Source: Cryomorpha sp963748925
GTDB taxonomy: Bacteria > Bacteroidota > Bacteroidia > Flavobacteriales_D > Cryomorphaceae
Length of the DNA: 64,000 bases
Assembly (NCBI GenBank): GCA_963748925.1
Contig: CAVVKG010000003.1
Span: forward strand, 310,001-374,000
Direction of reading: 5' to 3'
Both the position numbers and the translations under genes were made by a program. This document shows positions 44,515 through 53,880 of the stretch, in pieces (the first letter of the stretch is position 1; each line of letters begins with the position of its first letter). The notes beneath the pieces were generated by a model. That model saw only the letters and a program-made list of their open reading frames with translations, had not been told where the DNA came from and did not search any database.

Positions 44515-44767
44515 TGTGTGATTTGTACAAAGTGTTGATTTGTAGACACTCCTCCTTTAATTTCTAATCTGTAATTCCTTGTTTTCTTTCTGACAGGACT
44601 AAAAGTGATATAAACTGTTGCTTCTTAAGTATTTGGCGAGACCAAAAACCTGAGCGTAGCAAAGGAAAAAAGCTGATATAAGTTTTAAAATTTCCCGGTC
44701 ATCAAGCTCACTATTTTCAAACTTCGAAATTAGCTTAAAGCTTAAAGCTTACAGCTTGTGGCTAACC

Positions 44768-46198
44768 CTAAAACTCACAATTCCCCGGCGTGCGAGGAAA
44801 AGGAATAACATCGCGGATATTATTCATTCCCGTAACAAACATTACCAGCCTTTCAAATCCGAGTCCGAAACCGGCATGCTCGCAAGTACCAAATTTTCTG
44901 GTTTCAAGATACCACCACACGTGCTCTTCTTCGATGCCCATTTCTTTGCATCGGCGTACCAACACATCCAATCGCTCTTCACGTTGTGAGCCTCCGGTAA
45001 TTTCGCCTACACCCGGAAATAAAACATCCATGGCGGCAACCGTTTTATTGTCGTCATTTAAGCGCATGTAAAAAGCCTTGAATGAGGCCGGATAGTCGGT
45101 GATTATTACCGGTTTTTCAAAATGCTTTTCTACGAGGTAGCGCTCATGCTCACTTTGCAAGTCGGTGCCCCACTCAACCGGAAACTTAAATTTCTTCTTT
45201 TTGTACGGTTTTGAATTGCGCAAAATGTCAATTGCCTCGGTATAGGTTACACGCTCAAAATTATTGCTCTGCACAAATTGAAGTCTCTCAATTAAGCCCA
45301 TGGGTCTGCGCTCGTTTTGCGGAAGCGATTTTTCTTCATCTGCTTCGCGGCTCGCTAGAAAATCTAGGTCGTCTTTGCAGTTTTTCAAGGCATAATCAAC
45401 CAGGAACTGAAGGAAGTCTTCTACCAAATCCATGTTGTCCTTTAGGTTTGCAAAGGCAACCTCGGGTTCTATCATCCAAAATTCTGCCAGGTGGCGGGAA
45501 GTGTTTGAATTCTCAGCTCTAAAAGTTGGGCCAAAGGTGTAAACCTTGCGCAGGGCAAGTGCCGCTAGCTCTGCCTCGAGCTGTCCGGAAACGGTAAGGT
45601 TTGTTTCAGATTCAAAAAAGTCCTGGGTGTAATCAATATTGCCTTCTTCTGTTTTAGGAACATTGTTGAGGTCGAGTGTGGTAACCCGAAACATTTCGCC
45701 CGCACCCTCGGCATCTGAGCCGGTAATAATGGGGCTGTGAATGTTGAAAAACCCTTTGGAATTGAAATAATGGTGAATAGCAAAACTCAAAGCATGGCGC
45801 ACTCTGAAGATTGCACCAAACGTATTTGTTCTAAATCGAAGATGCGCCTTTTCACGCAAAAATTCCATGCTGTGTTTCTTAGGCTGAAGCGGATATTTTT
45901 CAGGGTCAGATTCGCCATTTATAACCACATCGCTTACCTGAATTTCCGCACTTTGCCCTTTACCCTGCGATTCTATCAATTTACCTTTTACAGTAATGGC
46001 TGCTCCTGTATTTATTTTTCGCAAAAGTGCCTCGTCATGATTTTCAAAATCAACAACCGCCTGAATGGTATTAATAGTACTTCCATCGCTCAATGCGATA
46101 AACCGGTTACTGCGAAAAGTACGCACCCATGCCGATACTTCGATTTCCTGACCTTTCGGCTCTAAGGCTAAAATATCTTTTACACTCTGCTTGCTCAT
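44768..46198 (-). CDS. asnS: Asparaginyl-tRNA synthetase
   Basis: A 476-residue class IIb aminoacyl-tRNA synthetase. The N-terminal OB fold begins VKDILALEPKGQEIEVSAWVRTFRSNRFIALSDGS. The catalytic domain shows motif 2 (TFGPTFRAENSNTSRHLAEFWMIEPE) and motif 3 (GFGLGFERLVMFVTGMNNIRDVIPFPRTPG). The ATG at 46196-46198 was chosen because it gives the family start MSKQSVKDIL; the open frame continues to 46270. It stands alone. Confidence 0.95.
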   Translation of the reverse strand: MSKQSVKDILALEPKGQEIEVSAWVRTFRSNRFIALSDGSTINTIQAVVDFENHDEALLRKINTGAAITVKGKLIESQGKGQSAEIQVSDVVINGESDPEKYPLQPKKHSMEFLREKAHLRFRTNTFGAIFRVRHALSFAIHHYFNSKGFFNIHSPIITGSDAEGAGEMFRVTTLDLNNVPKTEEGNIDYTQDFFESETNLTVSGQLEAELAALALRKVYTFGPTFRAENSNTSRHLAEFWMIEPEVAFANLKDNMDLVEDFLQFLVDYALKNCKDDLDFLASREADEEKSLPQNERRPMGLIERLQFVQSNNFERVTYTEAIDILRNSKPYKKKKFKFPVEWGTDLQSEHERYLVEKHFEKPVIITDYPASFKAFYMRLNDDNKTVAAMDVLFPGVGEITGGSQREERLDVLVRRCKEMGIEEEHVWWYLETRKFGTCEHAGFGLGFERLVMFVTGMNNIRDVIPFPRTPGNCEF

Positions 46199-46985
46199 AT
46201 GAATCTCAAATTTTGCGGATACAAAAGAACAAACTTTTAATGGGAAAAATTGAATTTCATGAGGAAACAATGCAGAAGAAGCACTATATGATTTTGGTGG
46301 TCAAAAAGGTTGTTTAATTCTTATTGGCAATAGTTTTAAACTCACATCAATTTTGTTTTGCTGATACATTGGGATTTATGCTATTCGGTCGTAAGGGAAG
46401 GTTATATTACAAATATTTTTCACTTTGATTTTATTCAAATTTTGAGGAAAATCCCTTCCTAACATACCGTGATGCAAATAGATCTCCATCGTTTACACAA
46501 AAAGAGAAAACAATGTTAAACGGGTTCAAAAAACGAAAATGGTTCTGGTATCCTCTAGATATTAGTCTCGTATTGGATGCCTCCTATTTTGAAAAAAATG
46601 TAATAAAAAGTGTTAATTATTTAAAAAAATGTTTTTACCTTGCAAATCAAGAAGAACGAAACTCAATTTTTTCAGAATTGAGAAGACGACAAGAGAGAAG
46701 AATTCTTACCGGAAATAAACGGGCCATTCATTTTCGGCAGCCGATACCTCATAGGAGCTATGTGAAGTAGGTGGGTAGCAGCTAATGCAGATTATAAATT
46801 TATTACGAACAAATTGTTGTGGCTGGTATAAACAGCCATACTGATACCGGTATGACTTCGTGTGCCTTTTTTTAGCAATTGAAGCCACGATTTCTTATTG
46901 GAAATGACGGATGATTTATCCGCCATACCCTCTAGTTATTGATGCTTTACCTTAAACCATTTTAACCAATTAAAACCTTATAGTA
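46199..46985. other. Intergenic region upstream of the giant PKD gene
   Basis: Almost 800 AT-rich bases. A frame of 85 codons (46513-46770) lacks any family resemblance and I do not accept it as a gene. A small palindrome, CTCAATT-N6-AATTGAG, lies at about 46662-46681. The rest shows no tRNA, repeat or clear promoter; it may carry the regulatory region of the T9SS protein gene. Confidence 0.4.
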
Positions 46986-49900
46986 ATGGAAAAACTATCT
47001 AAATTTCCGTTTTTTATTTTTTTTATCATTTGCAGTTTAGTTTCTTTTGTTGTAAACGCTCAAACAACTCTTACCATCACAGGTGATAATGATGTCTGTG
47101 TTGGAGAAGTCTCAAGCTATTCACTAAGTCCGCCAGTGACAGGGGCGACATTCGCATGGGCTGTCAGTTCCTCAGGCAACGTACTCAATAGTGGCACCTC
47201 CGGAGTAATCCAATGGACAACTGCCGGTAGTGTAACTATTACGGTTCTAGGTGTTGATACCGCGGGAACGACTGTGGCTCAGGGGAATTTGAATGTTTCA
47301 ATTAATGATATTCCTCAACCTAATATTATTCCTTCTAATTATGTAACCTGTGCTGTAGAAGATACTATCCCAGTTAAAGATGGTTTTTGTACTCTGGCTT
47401 GTGAGAATGGTACAGTTATATATAGCGTTGCTAATATTGCAGGTGCAACTTATAATTGGTCGGTAAATGGCGAGACAAGCTTTACAACATCAGTAAATAC
47501 GTGTACTGTGCTTTGGGGTGCTATAGGTTTTGGAACTGTAGCAGTAGAAGTTGTTAGCGGAGCTTGCATTGGAACCGACCTATTTTGTGTAGAAATTATT
47601 GAAAAGCCGGAAGCTCTATTTGAAACTTTTCCTGAACCCGATGATCAAACAATCGATGTTTGTTTAAATACCTCAATTTTATTTTTTGACCAGAGTTCCG
47701 CAACTGAGGATTCACCCATTGTATCCTGGGTTTGGGATTTTGATGATGGAACGGTTATGTCAAATGGTGTGGGTTCACAGGGAAACCCCATTGAGCATAG
47801 TTATGATCAATCAGGATTATACCGGGTGACACTCGTTGTGACTAATGCTTGCGGATGTACAGATGTTTTTGCAATATATGTAAATGTGAGTGAATATGAA
47901 GGAATACAAATTGAATGCCCCCGTGTAGTGTGTGAAGATGAGCAGGTTGAATATACTGTTAACAATCCATCCTGTACACAGGCAGGGTGGGATGTTGAAG
48001 GTGGACAGATTATTGCACAGAATAGTCAGTCGGTTACGATCGTTTGGGACGATGTAGATGAAACCGGATTTGGATATGTCACTTACAGCAATGAATGTGA
48101 GCCTTGTGCCGGAAAAACTAAGGTAAAAGTACCGGTCATTACTGAGAATGCTACCATTCAAGGCCCTGAAAATGTTTGTGCAAATACTATCTACAATTAT
48201 TCCATGCCTCAGTGGCCCTCCGTAAAATGGGATTGGTCACTAACCGGTGAGGCAACTTGGCTAACCGCTCCCCCATCCAACGTAATTTCCATCCTGACTG
48301 GAGAATCCGGAAGTTTTACATTAACCATTTTTGCATGCAACGGTTTGATAGATTGCGAAGTAAGTGACACTATTACTGTTAATATATCACCCGAAGTATT
48401 TATTATAGGTGATCACGAAAGCTGCGTAAATCTTTCTAGTTTATATACTTTATCGAATGCGGCCAGTGCTTCATGGACCTTAACGTCCCCTTCTGGAATT
48501 GCAACTGAATATAATAATCAAGCAAGTATTACTCCAATATTTACTGAAGCTGGCACGTACACGCTTGAAATTACAGGAAGCTTTTGTTCTCCCGATTTAT
48601 TTCAAATAACGGTTCACCCAAGACCACCAGCACCCGATTTATTTGGTCCCGATTCAGCTTGTATTGGAGTTCCAATTCAGTATTCGTCATCATCTCAAAT
48701 TCCAGGTGTTACCACTCTTTGGGGAGCCTTTTACGGCTTTGCAAACCCCTCAGAAGGTCCTAATACAAGTATTACTTTTAATAATCTTAATGGGCCAAAT
48801 GATGTATTAGCATACAATGAATTACAAAGTGTCCCTGGCTGTATATCTGAATTTTTAATAGATGACATCCTTCCTATTCTACCTTCTTCCATCACAATGA
48901 CCACTGACGCCCCTCCCAATCTCACCGTTTGCGGAAGTACTCAATGGAGCTTTGAAACAGATTATACCCAAGGCGATCTGTATCAATGGAAAATCTTAGA
49001 CCCGGCAATGGGAAGCATTGTAGCCGGTAATAATTCGCCAAATATCGAAGTGCTCTTCAATAACCCGCAAGGCTCATCAGAAGATGTGGACGTAATAGTA
49101 GCCGTTACAAAATGTAACCAGATATTGCGGGATACGCTTACCATGCATGTTATAAATGTGCCAGATTATACTGTTACAACTACTGATACGCTGATCTGTG
49201 CAGGAGAATCTATTGGTTTTAATATTTCGCCCACTCCAACCGGGTATAACACTTTAACCTGGGATTTTGGTGATGGAGGACCCACGTCAGGTGTTCCAAA
49301 TGCAACCTACGACTACCCCAATGGATCGAATATAGCCATATACAACCCTGTAGTAACGATTGTTGAACCGGAAGGCTGCCCGACTACAGTTTCAATACCG
49401 GCTAACCCAATAGAAGTTAAACCAACACCTGTAGCACTTATTTCACCGGCAGCTACTTTAGTTGGCTGTGGTTCTTTTTCCGAAACACTTTCGGCAACGG
49501 TTACCACTGGGTTTGGTAGCACCACCAATTACGAATGGTTTGGCCCACCGGTTTCTCCAAATTGTTCCACTTGCGATACCTGGACAATTAACGAATATGG
49601 CGACTATTACGTAGTGGTTGAGAATAGTAATGGCTGTGAGGGCGTTTCAAATACGGTTGATGTAATTGAGAACTGCGCACCCCCATGCCCTGGGCCAACA
49701 CTCGTGACGTCATACAGCAGCTTTTTTGCATGTGCTACCCCACGCGCGCATATCTCGTACAGCACTAACGGATTCAATGTTACCAATGAGACTTGGGTTT
49801 TTCCGGATGAAGCTACTAGTACAAGCTTTACACTTGGAACAAACGCGACTGCAACAGCTACTTATGAAGAAGCAGGGATTTATCCCGTTAATTATATTGT

Positions 49901-51842
49901 TGAAACGGATTCGTGTAACAGAATATTTTATCAGGATATGTATGTACCTTTTGTTGGTGATATGTACTATAGCGTAACCTGCGGCACCGGAAGCTTATAC
50001 GACATAACACTCTTTGATGGTTCCAATGTTTTTCCAAGCGAAGTAAGCAGTATGGTACACAGCTATGCTTATAACGATGGTTTTGGCTGGACAACAATTT
50101 TAACCGGGCCTGAACTCTCAGTAGATATACAACTCCCTGCCGGCGACTACGATTTCAGAGAGATTATTTACAGCAACCTTACTACTGCGGCTCCCCCATG
50201 TACCACAATAGTAAGCGTAAACTTACCCGACAAACCCAATGCCGATTTTGAGATCGTTTCGCCTTTTGAACCGGCTTGTATTAATGATGTGGTGGTGCAA
50301 TTAAATAACTTAAGTACACCGGCAAGCGGACTTAATTATGTGTGGAGCTTTGGAGATGGATATACAAATTATCAGCCCAATCCAGATAAAGTATTTTCTG
50401 ACATCACACCACCAATAAAAAATATCACCCTAACCGCCACCAGCAGCATCGGCTGTAAAGATAGCATCCAAAGCACCATTGAGATTGAGGATAATGATTT
50501 ATGGAATGGTTTGCAACCTGCTCTTTTCACGAATCCAGCAACACCAGTTTGTGTGGGTAACCTTATATCTTTGGCATATAGTAATCCGGGATTTACTACC
50601 CCTTCAGGCTATACCTGGTATCAGGGCAACACGCCAATTACCCCGGTTGTAACTGCCTCCAGTTTTGATGTTTCTCAGGCAGGTGATTATTGGGTAATGG
50701 GCTCAGATGAATACGGTTGTCTGGTACCTTCAGCGCCGGCCTCGATTTACTTTACGCCCATACAAACGCCTACTATTATTGGTAACCCTGCTCAGTGCGA
50801 TAGTATTCCCTTTACACTCACAAGCTCAATACCCGGTGAAGGTGGAATAGCGCTTGAATGGGAGCGCAGCCCCGGTGGAGTTTTAGGTTCAGGTTCTACG
50901 CTCTTTCAAACGCTACCTGTAGGTACATATACTTATACGCTTACCGCGACACAAAACGGTTGTGAAGGGGTAAGTGTACCTTACACGGTAACGGTTGCGA
51001 GCCCTGTTGATACTCCTACCGTGACTTTTGATATTACAAGTTGCCAGCCTTATGTGGTGTCTCTCACAGCTACCAATGCGCAAAGTGGCACATACAACTG
51101 GAGCAATGGAGGTACAGGATCTACCGTGAATGCCTACTCGGGTGGGCTGTATGAAGTGTATTTTACCAGCACGAGTGGGTGTAGCAGCAGCAATGAAATA
51201 GAAGTCCCCCGATCGCCGCAGGAATACTTATGGAATTTTCCGTCGGGATGTTTCTGTATAGATGATTTGCGAGACGAAAATGCCGTTTCGGGTTGTGTTA
51301 CTAACGCCGGTATTATCGGTCCCTATACGCCGTTTGAATATTGGAGCTATCAGGTTAATGGGATAGATGTATGGTCGGGTACGAATTCTCATCCCTTAGG
51401 CTTTGCAAATTTCGGACCCGATAGCATCAACCTTATTTTAGACAATGGATATTGCGAGGTTATAAGCGATGCCATGTACCTGAGCGATAGTTGCTCTGTT
51501 CCTGCTCAAAGTTTAATTGCAAACGGAGGTTCTACAAACTCGAAGGATTCCCAAGCGAGTACATTCAATCAGAATAGTGAACAGCTTGAACCGGAAATAC
51601 ACCTTATCCCCAATCCTGCCTCTGATCAGACCCGCATTCAATTCCGCTTTGATGGCAGCGAAACCCAAAAAGCGATTGAAATATACGATTTAACTGGAAG
51701 GCGGGTTAAAACACTTAGACCCCAAAGTGATGCCGGCAGTATTACTTTGCAGCTTGGTGATTTTGTCAGTGGTATTTATCAAATCTGCCTCAGACAAGAT
51801 GGACGCATCATTGCCCAAAGTAAGCTTTCAGTTACACCCTAA
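46986..51842 (+). CDS. Giant PKD-domain T9SS-secreted protein, adhesin-like
   Basis: A 1618-residue secreted protein. Residues 1-25 are a signal peptide. The body is a string of Ig-like/PKD domains, with clear PKD cores at about 247-290 (WVWDFDDG), 757-800 (LTWDFGDG) and 1117-1160 (YVWSFGDG), other segments being Ig-like with many cysteines. The last 80 residues (LIPNPASDQTRIQF ... GIYQICLRQDGR) are a T9SS type A sorting domain. Such proteins act as surface or secreted adhesins or scaffolds. It stands on its own promoter region and ends just before a large hairpin. The ligand is unknown. Confidence 0.88.
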   Translation: MEKLSKFPFFIFFIICSLVSFVVNAQTTLTITGDNDVCVGEVSSYSLSPPVTGATFAWAVSSSGNVLNSGTSGVIQWTTAGSVTITVLGVDTAGTTVAQGNLNVSINDIPQPNIIPSNYVTCAVEDTIPVKDGFCTLACENGTVIYSVANIAGATYNWSVNGETSFTTSVNTCTVLWGAIGFGTVAVEVVSGACIGTDLFCVEIIEKPEALFETFPEPDDQTIDVCLNTSILFFDQSSATEDSPIVSWVWDFDDGTVMSNGVGSQGNPIEHSYDQSGLYRVTLVVTNACGCTDVFAIYVNVSEYEGIQIECPRVVCEDEQVEYTVNNPSCTQAGWDVEGGQIIAQNSQSVTIVWDDVDETGFGYVTYSNECEPCAGKTKVKVPVITENATIQGPENVCANTIYNYSMPQWPSVKWDWSLTGEATWLTAPPSNVISILTGESGSFTLTIFACNGLIDCEVSDTITVNISPEVFIIGDHESCVNLSSLYTLSNAASASWTLTSPSGIATEYNNQASITPIFTEAGTYTLEITGSFCSPDLFQITVHPRPPAPDLFGPDSACIGVPIQYSSSSQIPGVTTLWGAFYGFANPSEGPNTSITFNNLNGPNDVLAYNELQSVPGCISEFLIDDILPILPSSITMTTDAPPNLTVCGSTQWSFETDYTQGDLYQWKILDPAMGSIVAGNNSPNIEVLFNNPQGSSEDVDVIVAVTKCNQILRDTLTMHVINVPDYTVTTTDTLICAGESIGFNISPTPTGYNTLTWDFGDGGPTSGVPNATYDYPNGSNIAIYNPVVTIVEPEGCPTTVSIPANPIEVKPTPVALISPAATLVGCGSFSETLSATVTTGFGSTTNYEWFGPPVSPNCSTCDTWTINEYGDYYVVVENSNGCEGVSNTVDVIENCAPPCPGPTLVTSYSSFFACATPRAHISYSTNGFNVTNETWVFPDEATSTSFTLGTNATATATYEEAGIYPVNYIVETDSCNRIFYQDMYVPFVGDMYYSVTCGTGSLYDITLFDGSNVFPSEVSSMVHSYAYNDGFGWTTILTGPELSVDIQLPAGDYDFREIIYSNLTTAAPPCTTIVSVNLPDKPNADFEIVSPFEPACINDVVVQLNNLSTPASGLNYVWSFGDGYTNYQPNPDKVFSDITPPIKNITLTATSSIGCKDSIQSTIEIEDNDLWNGLQPALFTNPATPVCVGNLISLAYSNPGFTTPSGYTWYQGNTPITPVVTASSFDVSQAGDYWVMGSDEYGCLVPSAPASIYFTPIQTPTIIGNPAQCDSIPFTLTSSIPGEGGIALEWERSPGGVLGSGSTLFQTLPVGTYTYTLTATQNGCEGVSVPYTVTVASPVDTPTVTFDITSCQPYVVSLTATNAQSGTYNWSNGGTGSTVNAYSGGLYEVYFTSTSGCSSSNEIEVPRSPQEYLWNFPSGCFCIDDLRDENAVSGCVTNAGIIGPYTPFEYWSYQVNGIDVWSGTNSHPLGFANFGPDSINLILDNGYCEVISDAMYLSDSCSVPAQSLIANGGSTNSKDSQASTFNQNSEQLEPEIHLIPNPASDQTRIQFRFDGSETQKAIEIYDLTGRRVKTLRPQSDAGSITLQLGDFVSGIYQICLRQDGRIIAQSKLSVTP

Positions 51843-51848
51843 ATTTTT

Positions 51849-51891
51849 AGTACCTTCCGATATGGTTTTAAATACCGTATCGGAAGGTACT
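51849..51891. terminator. 17-bp-stem intercistronic hairpin
   Basis: AGTACCTTCCGATATGG (51849-51865) and CCGTATCGGAAGGTACT (51875-51891) pair over 17 bp with a single G-T mismatch around a nine-base loop. The downstream bases are TGTATTATTC, moderately T-rich. It begins seven bases after the stop of the PKD gene and ends 26 bases before the ATG of the next gene. It may be a terminator, or a processing or stability element, since no promoter fits between it and the next gene. Confidence 0.75.
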
Positions 51892-51917
51892 TGTATTATT
51901 CTTCAAAAACTCCTCTT

Positions 51918-53864
51918 ATGAAAAAATCAATATTTTTCCCCTATATCTTTGTTTTTATGTTATCTGCCCCAAGTCTCCTTGCCCAGCCCGACTGGCAATG
52001 GGGGCAGGAGGTACGGTTTAATGCCCAAAGTATTGCAGTTGATAATGAAGGTAACTCGTATGTAACCTGGTCATTGCAAGATACTTATGAAATAGATGAC
52101 GAACTTTTTATAAGTAATGGCCAAAGTGATGTAGCATTAACCAGCTTTGACTGTGATGGCGCTCACAGATGGACTAAGACCATTGGAGGGCAGAGTGTTG
52201 ATGTAAGCACAGCAATTAGAACAGACACTCTTGGAGGCGTGTACTTAGTTGGCAGAATTAATGCTATGGGAAATTTTGATGTAAATGTAAGCAATGATAC
52301 TATCATTTCTGGTTATACAAACAAAGCATTCTTTTTAACAAAATACAATACCGAAGGAGATTTTCAATGGTTTAGAATGCCGGAAGATACTGTTGTAATT
52401 GATATTAACAACTTACAATTTGCTGTAGCTTTAGATATGGATGTTGCCCCCAATGGCGATTGTTATCTATATAGTAAATTGCCACAAAGTACTTATGGGA
52501 ATGGTGCTTTTGAAGCACCTTATGAAGGTACTGCAAATAGTGGTGCTGATATTTATGCACTTAAATACGACAGTGATGGCAACTGCACAGGTGGGGTGCA
52601 TTTAGATATTTGGCATTCCGGTGGTTTACTGCAAAGTAGTGATTTTATGCGCGACCCCTACACAGGAAAGTTTTACCTCTCAGGCTATAATTCAAATGAT
52701 GACGATACCCTAATTTTTGGCGGCGAGCAAGTCACTGCTGAAAATTACGTCGTTCAATTTGATCCTTCCGGGTTTGTGAATTGGAGCGTATCAACTACTG
52801 ATGTTGGTATTGGTCCTACTGGTTTCGTTGGAAAGCCTAAAGTAGATCCATTAGGCAATGTATATCTTACTGGATTTTCTTATAACAATAACACCTTAGG
52901 AGATTTTACATTTTTAAATACGCTTGATAATAATGGGTTTTCAATATTTGCAAAAATTGATTCAATGGGCAATGTAGTTTATGTTACCAATGCGTCATCT
53001 TTTAATGATAATTATAGTGAAGGTGTTGCTTGGACTGATTCGAAGATTGGAGTTTCAGGAAATTATGTGGGAACATTAATTTGGGGTGATGCGGAAAGTA
53101 CTTCTGAGGAGAATAGTCAAGGATTTGATTTTTATCTTGCCCTTTTCGATCCTTCAGGTGATGGTCCACCCGAAAGCTTTCACAGCTTAACCAGCTCACC
53201 TTTGGGGGTTGAAAGACCCTCCCTTCTCACCACAGATAATCAGGGCAACTTTTACGTCGGTGGTAATTTCAGCGGGCAGCTCCACGTCGGCGACGGCACC
53301 CTTTACAACCAATCCGGAAGCCAGGAAGGCTTTATCGCCAAGTTTGGTTCAGACTCTTGCTATTGTCCGCTGCCCGAGGCACTTTTTACCTATGACTCCA
53401 TTCTCAACCAGGCTGAGTATGCATTTGTTTACACCGGCTCAACCGATGTAGATAGCGTTGTGTGGGATTTTGGTGATGGCAATGTAGGCTACGGCATAAA
53501 TCAGCAACACCTCTTTGCCGAAACAGGCACTTACACCGTTTGTGCCACGGCTTACAATTCATGCGGGCCGGATTCGGTTTGCATAACCATAGATGCGCTG
53601 GGCCCGGTTGGGGTGAGGGCTATCAATGGTTTTGAAAATATCAAACTCTATCCCAACCCGGCTCAAGCTATGCTTACCATCGGTAATGCCACGCCCGGCA
53701 CACGCTTAGCCGTGATTAACGCCATGGGCCAACAATTACAAAGTGCTGTCTTACTATCCACTCCATCTCAACTAGATATCAGCAAACTACCGCCTGGGGT
53801 TTACCTCTTGCAGCTTACCGATGGAAATGAAAGAATAGGGTATGCAAGGTTTGTGAAGGAGTGA
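51918..53864 (+). CDS. T9SS-secreted beta-propeller/PKD protein, first tandem copy
   Basis: A 648-residue secreted protein with a signal peptide (residues 1-22, ending LLAQ). The body has SBBP-like beta-propeller repeats (SIAVDNEGNSYVTWSLQD, GKPKVDPLGNVYLTGFSYN, LTTDNQGNFYVGGNFSG). A PKD domain starts near residue 512 (VWDFGDGNVGYG) and a T9SS sorting domain occupies about 573-648 (NIKLYPNPAQAMLTIGN). The ATG at 51918 was chosen over an upstream codon because it gives a normal signal peptide. A close paralogue follows 16 bases later. Confidence 0.88.
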   Translation: MKKSIFFPYIFVFMLSAPSLLAQPDWQWGQEVRFNAQSIAVDNEGNSYVTWSLQDTYEIDDELFISNGQSDVALTSFDCDGAHRWTKTIGGQSVDVSTAIRTDTLGGVYLVGRINAMGNFDVNVSNDTIISGYTNKAFFLTKYNTEGDFQWFRMPEDTVVIDINNLQFAVALDMDVAPNGDCYLYSKLPQSTYGNGAFEAPYEGTANSGADIYALKYDSDGNCTGGVHLDIWHSGGLLQSSDFMRDPYTGKFYLSGYNSNDDDTLIFGGEQVTAENYVVQFDPSGFVNWSVSTTDVGIGPTGFVGKPKVDPLGNVYLTGFSYNNNTLGDFTFLNTLDNNGFSIFAKIDSMGNVVYVTNASSFNDNYSEGVAWTDSKIGVSGNYVGTLIWGDAESTSEENSQGFDFYLALFDPSGDGPPESFHSLTSSPLGVERPSLLTTDNQGNFYVGGNFSGQLHVGDGTLYNQSGSQEGFIAKFGSDSCYCPLPEALFTYDSILNQAEYAFVYTGSTDVDSVVWDFGDGNVGYGINQQHLFAETGTYTVCATAYNSCGPDSVCITIDALGPVGVRAINGFENIKLYPNPAQAMLTIGNATPGTRLAVINAMGQQLQSAVLLSTPSQLDISKLPPGVYLLQLTDGNERIGYARFVKE

Positions 53865-53880
53865 TGTAAAATTTAAACAG

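Larger units (their letters stand above)
43412..44535. repeat. Composite cluster of intergenic repeats
   Basis: About 1.1 kb without a credible gene, made of two repeat families. Long units of about 232 bases occur at roughly 43602-43735 (shortened), 43779-44000, 44001-44232 and 44233-44378, with spacing of 232-233 bases between matching positions of the last three. Short units GCGCCGCACTGAGGTACTCG occur at 43450, 43497, 44400, 44454 and, diverged, at 44493, linked by GTGTGAATGTTCAA-like filler. No transposase, target-site duplication or coding function was seen. Small ORFs in it are by-products of the repeats. Confidence 0.85.

Noticed and set aside
43412..44535. CRISPR array
   Set aside because: The repeats are too long and unevenly spaced, no unique spacers of uniform length are present, and no cas gene lies near.
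43329..44549. Several open frames of 66-125 codons on both strands inside the repeat cluster
   Set aside because: They repeat with the DNA units, overlap each other on both strands and resemble no protein family.
46513..46770. An 85-codon frame upstream of the giant PKD gene
   Set aside because: Composition is Lys/Arg-rich and AT-driven, with no recognisable family, start context or partner gene.
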